Origin: Cryptomeria japonica
Lineage: Eukaryota > Streptophyta > Pinopsida > Cupressales > Cupressaceae
Assembly: GCF_030272615.1 (NCBI RefSeq)
Contig: NC_081412.1
Location: 694,716,083 to 694,780,082 of the forward strand
DNA length: 64,000 nt
Direction: 5' to 3'
Made by a program: the position numbers and the translations under genes. Shown here piece after piece: positions 24,291 through 35,248 of the stretch (positions within the stretch are counted from its first letter, which is position 1; each line of letters starts with the position of its first letter). The notes under the pieces were generated by a model. That model searched no databases, was not told the DNA's origin, and was given only the letters and a program-made list of their open reading frames with translations.

Positions 24291-25170
24291 AAGGAGTCGC
24301 TTTTAAATGGATTGAGCAATGTCAATTAGCTTTTCAAGCTCTCAAGGACTATTTGCTATCGCCGCCTATTCTGATGCCTCCTATAGAAGGAAAGCCATTT
24401 ATATTGTATATTTCTGCAACTCAAACGGCACTAGGAGTTCTCTTGGCCCAACAGGATGAGAACGGCAAAGAGCGAGCTATTTATTATATCAGCCGGACAC
24501 TAGTAGGCTATGAGCTGAATTATTCAACTATTGAACAGGCATGCTTAGCAGTGGTCTTTGCAACACAGAAACTCTGACACTATATGTTAAATCACCAAAC
24601 ATTGCTGGTTGCAAAAATTGATCCCTTGAAATACTTGCTTAGCAGAGCAGCTTTGATGGGTCGCCCGGCAAAGTGGGTTATGATCCTCAGTGAATTTGAT
24701 ATTGAGTATATGGAGAAAAAGGCAATAAAAGGACAAGTCATAGCGAACCAACTTGCAGAGGCTCCTATTTATGATGATCATCCCATGTTGACCGATTTTC
24801 TGGATGAATCAGTCTTTGCTCTTACATCTTCTAATGAATGGAAGTTATACTTTGATGGGTCCCATACCAAGTTTGGATCCAGAGCAGGCATATTGTTTGT
24901 CACCCCTCAGGTGATGCTATCCCTAAGTCTTACAGAATAACTTTTCATTGTACCAATAACATTGGAGAGTATGAAGCTTTTGTCACAGGACTCCGAGTAG
25001 CGGTCCACTGGAACATCACACATCTACAAGTCTATGGAGATTCTTAGTTAGTCATCCATCAAGTGAATGATGACTACAAAACAAAAGATGAAAAGCTTAT
25101 TCCCTACAAGCATATGGTAGATTTCTTCAAGACAAAATTCATGGCTATCCATTTCAGTCAAGTCCCAAGA
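24284..25170 (+). pseudogene. Tandem RNase H domains (RNH then aRNH) of element A
   Basis: The first domain contains PFILYISATQTALGVLLAQQ, RAIYYISRTL and NYSTIEQACLA, the usual Gypsy RNase H. It is followed from about 24838 by a second RNase H: WKLYFDGSHTKFGSRAGIL, NNIGEYEAFVTGL, VYGDS and NKSVDVMATIASM, carrying the D-E-D acidic set of the plant archaeal-like RNase H acquired by Tat elements. It lies after the polymerase, the common order. A stop at 24576, a frameshift at about 24910 and a stop at about 25046 break it. Confidence 0.85.
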
Positions 25171-25419
25171 ATGCAAAACAAGTCGGTAGATGTGATGGCC
25201 ACGATTGCTTCCATGTTAAATATGCCCCACAATATGGACAAATGTGAATTTTTGGTCGAACAGTTGCTTGTCCCTTCTTTTGACATTCTGACAGCAGATG
25301 TGATGTGTGTTCTTGTTGGTCCTAACTCCCCGTGGTACAATGATGTATATCAATATTTGAAATCCCAAACCTTACCACCTAACCTTTCCACTAACCAACG
25401 CCGAGCCTTCATCTGACAG

Positions 25420-26580
25420 ATGGCCAAATATGTCATCATTGTCGATACCCTTTACCGTCATTCCTTTGACCATACCCTCCTTAGGTGTTTGGATTCTGAC
25501 AAAGCACAAACGGCTTTACACGAGGTTCATGATGGTATATGTGGGGCCCATTTCAATGGTCTGAGCTTAGCCAAAAAGTTGATTCATGCTGGGTATTATT
25601 GGCCCACTCTAGAAAAAGATGTTCACGATTTTGTTAAGAAGTGCTACAAATGCCAGATCCATGGAAATTACATTCATGCACCAGCCCAAGAGCTTCATTC
25701 TGTCATATCTCTGTGGCCCTTTTCTCAATGGGGATTGGATCTTATTGGCAAGATTAACCCGACATCTGCAAATGGACACAAGTTTATCATTACAGCCACA
25801 GAGTATTTTACAAAATGGATCGAGGCTATCCCCATGACCTATATCACTGGTGTGCAAATTTCAAAATTCCTATTGAATTATATCATATGTCAGTATGGGG
25901 TTCCCCTTGCCATAGTCACAAATAATGGTCGTCCCTTCAAGAATAAAGATGTCAAGGAACTCTATGAAAACTTTCATATCCAGCATCATTTCTCCAGTCC
26001 ATACTATCCATAGGGTAATGGTCAAGCCGAAGCATCAAATAAAACCATTATCAAGATCATAAAAAAGGTTGTCAATGACACTGGTCAAGATTGACATGTA
26101 CAGTTGAATCCAGCACTATGGGCTTATCGCACTTCTACTAGTGCAACACCTTATTCCTTGGTGTATGGTGTGGAAGCCATTTTACCCTTGGAAGTGGAGA
26201 TTCCTTCTTTGTGTGTTTCCTTGCAACATTTGATTGATGATGAGACCCACAGAGTCTCATGGTTGCATCATCTTGAGATGTTAGATGTGAAATGTCAGAC
26301 AGCCCTGACACATTTGCAAGCATATCAAAACCGTCTCCGTCGCTCTTATAATAAGAAGGTCAAAGGGCAACACTTTGAAGTGGGAGATCTGGTTTTAAAG
26401 GCAAACCCCAAGAATGCACAATCTACTGACATCATCAAAGGCAAGTTTGAACCTAATTGGGTTGGGCCTTTCATAGTGACTGTAGCATATGGCTCGGGGG
26501 CATATCAGCTTGCCACCCCAGAAGGTGAACCTTTGTCCGATCCTGTCAACGGCATGCACCTTCGCAAGTACTGGGCATAA
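25420..26580 (+). pseudogene. Integrase of Tat element A
   Basis: Zinc-binding segment HAGYYWPTLEKD...CYKC at about 25585, catalytic core WGLDLIGKI and FTKWIEAIPM, then IVTNNGRPF where the second catalytic Asp has become Asn, and GNGQAEASN carrying the Glu. The C-terminus ends in WVGPFIVTVAYGSGAYQL and LRKYWA, like other Tat integrases; no chromodomain is visible. Stops at 26012 and 26093 plus the D to N change make it inactive. The real frame probably starts earlier, continuous with RNase H. Confidence 0.92.
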
Positions 26581-28592
26581 TTTTCTATCAGCACTTCTTC
26601 GAGTATAATCCTGAAAAAATACAAAAAAATCAAAAAAAGCAAAAAAATACAAAAAAAATCAAAAAGATAAAAAAAAAATACAAAAAAAGTGAAAAACAAA
26701 GGAAAAGAACCAAAAAAAAAAAAAAAGAGAGTAAAGAAAAATGATTCATCCTCTAGTGAAAACTTGGCAAATAGGCGCTTTGGGCAAGTACCATGGTGAA
26801 AACCTGGCAAATAGGCGCCATGTGTAAAACTGATCATTGCTCTGTCATCTATCATGACCTCTAGCTATGCTTTCTCTCTAAAGATTTATCATGTCTATAC
26901 TTGTCTTGACCCAATGTCCTGTTTCAGGCCCGTGATTGGTCAACATCATTATCTTGCATACTCCATTTCTTGTGCATATGTTTCGGTCCTAGTCGCTCTA
27001 TATGTCTTTTTGATGTGCATTGGGAGTGTTCCCCTTGTCATGATCAATCATTGGAACTTTTGAATTGAAAAATGTCCTGAAATAATTCAAAAAAATTGAA
27101 AAATGTCCTAAAATAATCCAAAAAAATTGAAATAATGTCCTGAAAAAAAAAATATATATCATAAAAATTGAAAAATGTCTTGAAAAAAAACCAAAAAAAT
27201 TTGAAAAATGTCCTAAAAAATTCATAAAAATTGAAAAAATGTCCTGAAAAAATAAAATAAAAATCGAAAAATGTCCTGAATAAATCCCTAAAAAGTCAAA
27301 TAAAGTCCTAAAAAAAATGAATAAATTTTTTTTTTCAAAACATTAAAATCCAAAAACAAGTATTTTGCTATAAATGATCCCTTTGTGCATAGACAGATCA
27401 CTAAGCATACATCCAACGACACACAATCACACATTGTGCTTTAATGCAATCATGTATTCACAGATGAACTTTTTCCATCAAACCAGACATTCAAACTGAT
27501 CAAAATTGTCTTACCAATCGAACATCAGCATCAAAATCATTCGTTATTGGCACATTATCATGAGTCTTATATAGGGTGTGGTATACTCAAAACCAGACTA
27601 TGTCCTGTCTTAGACGGGGTATCGCATTCCCTGAAATCAGACAGCATGATCGTTCTATCAACACTTTCAACTTTTGACAATGAAGATCAAGATGTTTGTT
27701 TGACTTGTTGGAATTTGTACATCTTATCTTTTTACTGATTTATCTTTGGCTTCAATCATGTTCCTATGTTGCTCAATGATGTCATTGAGTGATTTAGAGT
27801 GATCGGGATGGTTCATGGTCCCTTTCTTTTTTGTTGTGATTGTTGTTTGTCTGCGATGTGTCTGTCTTTTGCAAAAAGGGTTGCATTTCAGCTCTGGTCT
27901 TCAATGCCATGATGCTACGCATCCCTTTTGCTACATTAAATAAAGGTTCTCACCTACAAAGTGTATTAGTGAAAGCAAGTTTTTCTTCACCTCTAATTGT
28001 CCTTTGTCTCATTTCTTCTTACTAAACATTTCTTCTGTCAGTTCGGATAGTCAGTTCGGTCTAGTGCTCTGATCTCCAAAAACATAAGCTGCATCCTGCA
28101 TTCATCGGTTAGTACATTTGCATTACATCAAGCATCACATCAAGCATTTTATCCATTTCATATTATAAATGCATCAAAAACACATAAAAAATATATCCAT
28201 ACATGTTCCACAATAATACATCAATAGTGCATAAGTCATCCATCCATGGAAAATAACATAAGTTATAACACATTGCATCCCATCATATCGATGCATATCA
28301 TATCATATATCAACATAATATCAGAGTACAAAATTGGACTGTCTGTCCTAAGTATGGCCCGCAGGCTGACTACATAATGTCAAACTACATTTGTCTCTGT
28401 CCTAAGGAGCACGTGCCTCTGTCACTGGGTGCTCCCTCTGTCCTCCTCATCCCTGCCATGTCTCATGAATGATGTCCCTCTTGGTCCTGGCTGTGGTGGT
28501 CTCATAGGTCCACTCACCCCCATGCTGCTCATTAACCTCCGAGAGCATGGCCTGCTCTCTATCCTTGATCGTGCCTGATATGACGATGCTCT
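26581..28592 (+). other. 3' non-coding region of element A with simple repeats
   Basis: An A-rich tract (about 26605-26745) is followed by two 23-base copies of GTGAAAA.[CT]TGGCAAATAGGCGC at 26756-26778 and 26796-26818, 40 bases apart, and an array of GAAAAATGTCCT(A/G)AAAAAA units at about 27063-27335. No coding region on the plus strand. Such low-complexity regions are common between integrase and the antisense ORF of Tat elements. Confidence 0.75.
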
Positions 28593-30270
28593 CTACTCTG
28601 GTGGAACTGCACTCTCATATAGTGTCCTCCAATGGCATATCTCCTCTCTGGTCTCTACCAACATCTGTGCCATCTCCCGTGCACTGACATCCCTAATCGA
28701 CCCAATATACTCAGTGACTCTCTGTTCTTCTCGGTGTGCTTGGGCTATTGTTGTATCTTGAGCCACTGTAAGTCTAGCTATCTCTACTCTAAACTGCTCA
28801 TGCTCTATCCTCAAGATGGCATTCTATTTCTCTCATGTCACAATGTGATCATGCTGACTCGCTATGGTAGCTCTGCACATCTCCATCTCCTCTATGCTAT
28901 CTATCTCTGGCTCTATGGGTATATCCTGCAATGACTCTTGATTGGCTGCATCTGGCTCATAATCGTCATCGCCCTCATCTTCTCTATCCTCGTCATCCCC
29001 CTCATCCTCATCACCACCCTCATCCTCATCACCGCCCTCATCCTCCTCATCCTCATCATCTCCCTCCTCCTCTCCAGCAAGTGGGAAGTCCTCCTGTCTC
29101 CTCGGTACTGGAATATCAGGATCTGTCAATGGCACTGGTCGTCCTCATGCAAACCATTGCTCATACTCCTCTATCATCCCGACATCCACCATATCCGATC
29201 TCCAATCCCACTGTCTCTGCCATAGCTGTGTGAAGTCAGCATATGCAATGTGTGGCTGAATCATTCTCCCCCACTGACTCATCTCTTTGTGCGATCGGGC
29301 AAAGTGTGCAATCCTTCTAGGTACATCTTGCCTCTCCCTAAACTGTCATCTGACTCTCTCTGGCAAGTACATCTCAATCACTCTTTGGTGATTCACTGGT
29401 TGCCTAATTAGGTATCTCTCCTACCTACAATATGATAGCTCCTCACTATCATCTGACCATCCCGGGCAATCAAGATATGGCCTCCATGTAAACTCTCTCA
29501 ATCTGTCTAGCTCATGTCACCAATACAATATGTATCCAAAAGGACCCTATCTCAGTGCTCCTCCATAGCAATACACATATGGTCGATGTGGTACTACTTG
29601 TCTCTCTGCAATCGGTTGACATATGGCTATGTGCTCAAATGCCCATACCTATAGCAATGTGACTCCACAGCTCAATGTCTGAACCCCCTGATATGCTATC
29701 TAATGCAACTTAAAATATAGCATAGCCAGTACACATGGTCCCCATGCGTACACTATCCCCTCTGTCACCATCTTCTCTAGCACTCTTCCCCATCCAATAG
29801 GGAATTCATGTCCTCGTCTGTCCCCTGCTAGTAGGCATGCTATAACAACTGCTATCACCACATATCGTCGATCATACTCTGATGCCATGGTCTCCCAGCC
29901 GATCTCCCTCTCTATGATATCCAGATCATCTATGTCGCACTCAAATAATCTACACAAAGCTTCTCTCCCTATCACTGGGTCATACTCTATCATCTCTCCA
30001 TGAATCAGAATGTGGAGGATACGCCATACATTTTTCTAGTGTCACAGTCGCCTCTCTAGTCGCCAGATGGAATGAGGACGTCTCTGAATGCCATCGCTCT
30101 GCCAATGCAATAAGCAGTCCTGTATTTTCTCTAATCTCAAGCATGAATGTGATATAGTATATCCCAAGTCCTACTAATGTATCTCTATCTGTGCTTATGA
30201 CTCTATGTCATAACATGAAGCAGTCAAGTCGGTTCTCCCGCATGATCAATGGATACTGTCGACTCTGCAT
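28593..30270 (-). pseudogene. Antisense extra ORF: plant mobile domain protein (element A copy)
   Basis: Read from ATG at 30270 against the Gypsy sense strand. It encodes SRQYPLI, ERWHSETSSFHL..EATVTLE, SEYDRRYVV, YAWGPCVLAMLYF, then an Asp/Glu-rich tract around 28950-29080 (GGDEDEGGDEDEGDDED) and a coiled coil ending VPPE at 28593. ERW..ET..FHL..GE.TVTL and YAWG..VLA.LY match the plant mobile domain (PMD, MAIN/PP7-long-form family). Antisense extra ORFs before the 3' LTR are known in Tat elements. A TATA-like box lies about 520 bases upstream. Frameshifts and stops break this copy; the inverted copy at 35907 has a cleaner N-terminal half. Its role is unknown. Confidence 0.82.
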
Positions 30271-31063
30271 CACAATTGGAGCACATTTTGTCAATTTTAG
30301 GGTTTGCTCCTACGGGCTGCATTTCCTTGTTTCATGTCCAAATCAGGGTGTTTTTCATCTATTTTGACCTATCCTATTCTTATCCCCCCTTTTTCGGATC
30401 ATTCGCATGTTGTTTTTGACTAAAATTGAGCTCCCAGTGCACAACTGCGCCTGTGTGCTAAGTCCTGCACCTGTGTACCCTACACAAGTGCATAATACCC
30501 TCCACAAGCACAGGATGCACTCACACCAGTGCAGAAGTCAGTTTCTACATTCCCTGTGGGCCTCGCAATGTCCCGCAAGCAAGTCAAATTAATAAATTTG
30601 ACAATATGGGTTTTTGAGATACATACCACTACTCTCGCATCATCCGGTCATCTATAGGTGCGTACACATTCTCCGAGGTGATCTGCCATTGGAATGTTCA
30701 CCATGTCTCTACAAGTGTCCTTTTCCAGAGCAACAAATTCTCCTCTTTGGCTAGTGCAAATGAGCAATTTTCACTCTCTTGGTCTCATTTATAGATCTTT
30801 GTCAGTGCATAGATGGACATGCACTCTCTCCATCTCATGTTGGTCGCGATCTTTTGCACTTTCAATTGCTTGTCCTTCATGCATTCGATCTCTGATTGTC
30901 AGTCTGTTTGCTCCTATCATGTTCTATCATTATTATCGATCAATTGGCCTCTTTTCTGGACATTTCCGGCCAATTCCTCGAGGGGGCATCCATATCTCAT
31001 TGTCAGTATCTAGGGCATTTTCATTATTGTTCTTTGAAACAACACTTAAAATCACATTGTCTC
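30271..31063 (-). other. Upstream region of the antisense ORF
   Basis: No coding frame. It holds a minus-strand TATA-like box and a short set of GTGCA.AA / CTGTGTGC words (30440-30540). 30271-30910 is present inverted at 35247-35906. The last 150 bases before the PPT are unique to this copy. Confidence 0.6.
30787..30795 (-). promoter_or_regulatory. TATA-like box for the antisense ORF
   Basis: The minus strand reads CTATAAATG in a GATCTATAAATGAGACC context. The inverted copy keeps it as TCTATAAATAAGACC at 35361. It is about 520 bases upstream of the antisense ATG, which would imply a long 5' leader or intron. Inference only. Confidence 0.4.
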
Positions 31064-31077
31064 AAAGAGGGGCAAAA
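31064..31077 (+). promoter_or_regulatory. Polypurine tract of element A
   Basis: AAAGAGGGGCAAAA ends exactly where the 3' LTR begins with TGTAGACGTC. Confidence 0.9.
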
Positions 31078-32674
31078 TGTAGACGTCTAAAAATGGTCAA
31101 CGCTTGCAGAGTCATACTTTAACATTGATGCATTGCCTTATTTTAGGGATTTTGCGTCACATTAACATTTCTCCTATGATTCGCACTTGGTCTTTATCAT
31201 TTGCGAGCATTGAGTCATTCTTCTGCATTCTTCATTTCTCTCGCTTTCGAATTTGGTTTTGTCGATAACAATATTTGTCATGATTTTGGTCGATCTTATC
31301 TTTTTGCATCAATGTGCATGCTCATTTGTCATCATTTTGGACATCGTCAATCCTAATTAGGGTTTTGTCCTCTTATCAATCTTATCATTTTGTGATCGAT
31401 TTGTCATCAATCGTTATCGTTATCAATCTTGTCATCATGTGATCAATTTGTCATCGATCATTGTCATTATCAATCTTGTCATCATGCGATCAATTTGTCA
31501 TCGATCGTGGTCATTTTCAATCTTGTCATTTTGCAATCTATTTTGTTATCGATCCTTGTCTTCTTGTCAATTTTGTAATTTTGCGATCAATTTGTCATCG
31601 ATCGTCGTCTTTCTCAATCGTGTCAATTTGGATCAATTAGTCATTGTTCCTCATCAATTGGCGCATTTATCAATCAAATTGTTTGTTAGTATTGATCCTT
31701 TGTCAGTCAGAATCATGATCAAATTGAATCGACATTAATTATCTTTCATCAAGACCTAATTGTCATTCTTGCATTTTCTAATTCATCTTCTAGGGTTTCA
31801 TGATTTATTCATTTAACCTTGTTTGTCATTTCTCCCTCTAGGTTAAATAATTTATTTATTTATCCTAAGTCTTCGTGTCACAATTAAATGTTTATTTAAT
31901 TGGCTAACTAGTTCATTCCTCTTTGTGAATTAATTAATAAATGAAAAATTGTTAATTAATTCACTTAATTCCTAATTTCCTCATTTTCTAAATTTCCTAA
32001 TTCCTAATTTCCTCATTTTCTAAATTTCTTAATTCCTAATTTCCTCATTTTCTAATTTCCTAATTTCTAATTCATCTAATTTTCTATTTTCTCTAATATT
32101 TCTCCTAATTTCATGGGAATGACATTTCAATTTGTCATAATTTGTCATAATTGACAATCAATCAATTTTGACATAAAAATTTGTCATAATTTTGTCAAAA
32201 TTATCAATCAATCAATTTTGCATAGAAAGTGCAAATTTGTCATAATTTGTCATAATTGTCATTTTTGATTTGCAATTTCCATTCAAATCAAATTCATGCT
32301 AATTTTGTCTTTTCTCCAATTTGTCTATAAATTGGATTAATTTCTTCAATCCCAACTAATCACTTTTTCGAATTGATCCCCAAATCAATCACGCTTCGAG
32401 TATTCTTGCGCTACCTTCTTGTCTACTTGCTTTCACATCATGCTTATGCACTAGTAGGTGAGATCCACAAACAAAGCCATTTGAAGAAGAAAGAAGGACA
32501 ATGGAGCCACATGAAGGAGACATTCAAGTTGCAATGGTTTGCGTTTGAATTGATGTCTTGTTTTCATGTCTTTATTGAGTGTTTTTAGGATTGTTGTCAC
32601 TGCATTTTAGCTTTCATGATTGAGCTAGTTTAACGTTTACATTGCTTTGATGATTTCCACATTTCCTATCTACA
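31078..32674 (+). repeat. 3' LTR of element A and 5' LTR of element B
   Basis: Colinear with 14681-16275. It has a PPT on its left, as a 3' LTR must, and a PBS plus leader on its right, as a 5' LTR must. One LTR therefore serves two internal regions in tandem. TATA-like CTATAAATT at 32325-32333. Confidence 0.93.
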
Positions 32675-32679
32675 TTAAT

Positions 32680-32697
32680 TGGTGAACCCGACGTGAA
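32680..32697 (+). promoter_or_regulatory. Primer binding site of element B, tRNA-Trp type
   Basis: TGGTGAACCCGACGTGAA, a perfect complement to the recalled plant tRNA-Trp 3' end, five bases after the LTR. Confidence 0.8.
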
Positions 32698-34948
32698 AAT
32701 GCTTGGATCTAATATTTTTTTGAATGTTTTGTGAAGTTGCAGATTTTTTTTTTTGGTGGAGAAATTGCAGATTTTTTTTCTAAAAAAAATAGTCATAATC
32801 AATTGATCACGTAAACAATTTCATGTAGAATTAAAATAAATGATTTCTGGGTATATTAGATCACATTTTTACATTTTTGGATCATCTTACGGTTTGTGAT
32901 TTGGATAAATATTGAGGAAGTTATGACATTTTTAATTATGCTTTTGTAAATGGTCAACATTTTCAAAAACAAAATCATGCAACCTTCATCTAGATTAATT
33001 TAGATTGGCAAATTAATCATACATTCATGAAAACTTTATCTAGATTAATCTAGGGTGGTAAATTTGATAAATTTCACATAGATTAATCTAGGAGGACAAA
33101 GAATCACAACTTTTATGGATTAATTTTGATGGTGATTCATTTCTCTTGATTCTCTAACATTGTTGGTAGCTTTGTGGCGAAACGCTTGACAAAGAATTAT
33201 TTCACAAACTACTAATGAATTGTTTGCAGGTTCACTAGTCAAAGACCAAACAAATCAAGTTCCTAACTTAGTGATTTTGTAGGTTGCCTTATATTCCAAC
33301 CAAAATTTGTGTTTGTGATTTTTAATTAGGCACCTAGTATGTTTGCTAAGTAGGATGGAATGAACATGTGTTCACTTTGCTTGTCGAGTTTGACATTGGA
33401 GTAGGAGAGTATGCTCTCATCCTTCTTAGGGTGATCAGAAATCTAGATCTTTGATAACATTCTCATGTCTTGGATTGTTTGTTACCTTTAGAGGGCCTAC
33501 CTTCCCAACCATTTGCTTTCTTTTTCAAGCAAGTGACAATCATGAGAAGGGAACGACCCAAAGTGAGCACAGCTAGAGTACCTTGGCATTCTAACTCACT
33601 ATAAATAAATACCCAATGGGCGAAAGCTTTGAAAGAAGGGTTACGTGGGAATTGTAGTTACTTGGGAAGTGATGAGCCTTGGACTCTTTCTCATATCAAC
33701 ATCTAAGTAGGGCCTTAAGGTCTAAATCATGCTTGCGCGACTACATTTGTTTGGTATCTTGGTGGGCTTAATGTCTCAATCACGCTTGCGTGACACCAAG
33801 GAGTAACGCTTAACAGAAATCCTTACTAAACACCTTGTATTTAGAGGCCAAAAATCCTTCTAGTTGCTTGAGAAGGACAAGTTCGGATACTTGGAAGAGA
33901 TACTAAGTCTGCCATGGGGAGATTTCCATGGGGACTGATGCTTGGCTGCCCTGAGAAGTGAGTGTCGTGGAGGGGAGCCCGTGGGGTCAAGCATCTATGT
34001 ATTCTCCTTGAATCCCATAACGAGTCTACCTCTCAAGTACCTAATGTCCTTGCCTACCATAAGAAATGTGTCAATGAGCATGATTGTCTTGAGTCTAAGT
34101 TGAAATATCTTGTCTTCTTTGCTTGTCAAAAGTTGAATTGTATCTCATTTCAAAAAAACAAGACAAATTGATTCGAAACAAGGCTAAACACAAGAGTATT
34201 TCATCCAACAAAGTTCAAAACACCTTCAAACATGGTTGTCAAATATTTTTCAAAATCTTGTCTCAACATTCATGTCACTTAGGTCTAGGTTCATCTTAGG
34301 TTTGCATTTTGCAAATTCATTGTCAATTACCAAGGTTAAGTTTCACCTAGGTCATACTCCTTTGCATATCAATAAGGGTCATCCATTTGCATGTGTTCTC
34401 TTGCATTAGAGTAATACCATTTCATAATTCAACCTTAGGTTGACATTTTCATACATTTGCATTTGCATACCCTAGGTCTCTTCATCAAGCTTAGGTCATT
34501 ATCATATCATATTAGGGTCATTTGCATAGTAATTGTCCCTTTGCATATAGTGTCAAAACTAGGTTTTGTCATACTTGAGTAATCCAAATCTTTGATAAAC
34601 CCTAAGTCATTGTTAGGAAGTCTAGACCTTATCAAACCTTTTCTCCTTTTGTAATTATTGTCATTTGGTCAAACCTGGCTTAGTATCCAAGCAATTAGGT
34701 GAGACATTGTCATTTTGTCCTTTTGTCACTTGGTCCTTTTGTCCTTTGAGGTCTAGACATCATTTGAATTTCCTAAGGGTCTCTTTTTAGATTTGCATTC
34801 CAAAAAGTTTGTCAAAATCATGAAAACAACCAAAAACATAGGTTGCATTCTTGTCATAGATTGCATTTTCATCTATTTAGTTTGCATTTAGTTGCATATC
34901 ATACATTATCCTTGAAAAATTCCAAAAATATTGCATTTGCATAGTGAC
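32698..34948 (+). other. Leader of element B
   Basis: From about 33190 it matches element A's leader closely. The first 480 bases (32698-33180) are unrelated to A's 16299-16640, and the minisatellite there is missing. No coding. Confidence 0.75.
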
Positions 34949-35248
34949 ATGCCTATTGAAACAAGGTCAAAATCTAAGAAGATGGGCGAACCAACGTATC
35001 AACCCATTGACAACATATCAAATTCACAGTTTCAAACTAGTTAAATAGTACAAATTGAAGGTTCATCAAACACACCATTACCACCATATGGAATGGTTCA
35101 ACTTGGACCACCTCCATTATATGAAATAGTGTTTGTACCCATGAAACCAGGACATGGGAGTGTTCCACCAACTCCAAGAGGAAATGCATCTTTCGATTGG
35201 AATCAACCAAATCTGCAACATGAAATTCAAATATTACATGAGGAACAA
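34949..35248 (+). pseudogene. gag: Truncated gag start of element B
   Basis: MPIETRSKSKKMGEPTYQP matches A gag, with a stop after about 31 codons at 35042. The reading frame then continues, and keeps Trp at the place where A has a stop (A about 18635). It ends at the switch point GAGGAACAAA. Only about 100 codons of the Gln-rich Gag N-terminus remain; the capsid domain is absent. Confidence 0.85.

Larger units (their letters stand above)
14681..32674 (+). mobile_element. Tat-lineage Ty3/Gypsy element A, 18 kb with antisense ORF
   Basis: 5' LTR 14681-16275, tRNA-Trp PBS, 2.1 kb leader, gag-pro-pol 18386-26580, 3' region with an antisense plant-mobile-domain ORF, PPT 31064-31077, 3' LTR 31078-32674. 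The PR-RT-RNH-aRNH-IN order, with a second RNase H after the first, and an extra antisense ORF before the 3' LTR are known traits of plant Tat elements. The LTRs look about 95 percent identical by eye. Stops in every domain show it is inactive. It is inserted in the Copia RNase H. Because the right LTR continues into another copy of the leader, the expected target-site duplication is not present at 32674. Confidence 0.88.

Noticed and set aside
26605-26745. A-rich tract as a LINE or SINE poly(A) tail
   Set aside because: It follows integrase directly inside a Tat element with intact LTR context and no adjacent LINE sequence.
28931-29233. His/Pro-rich and Ile/Leu-rich plus-strand ORFs
   Set aside because: Shadows of the acidic GAC-GAG tract of the antisense mobile-domain ORF.
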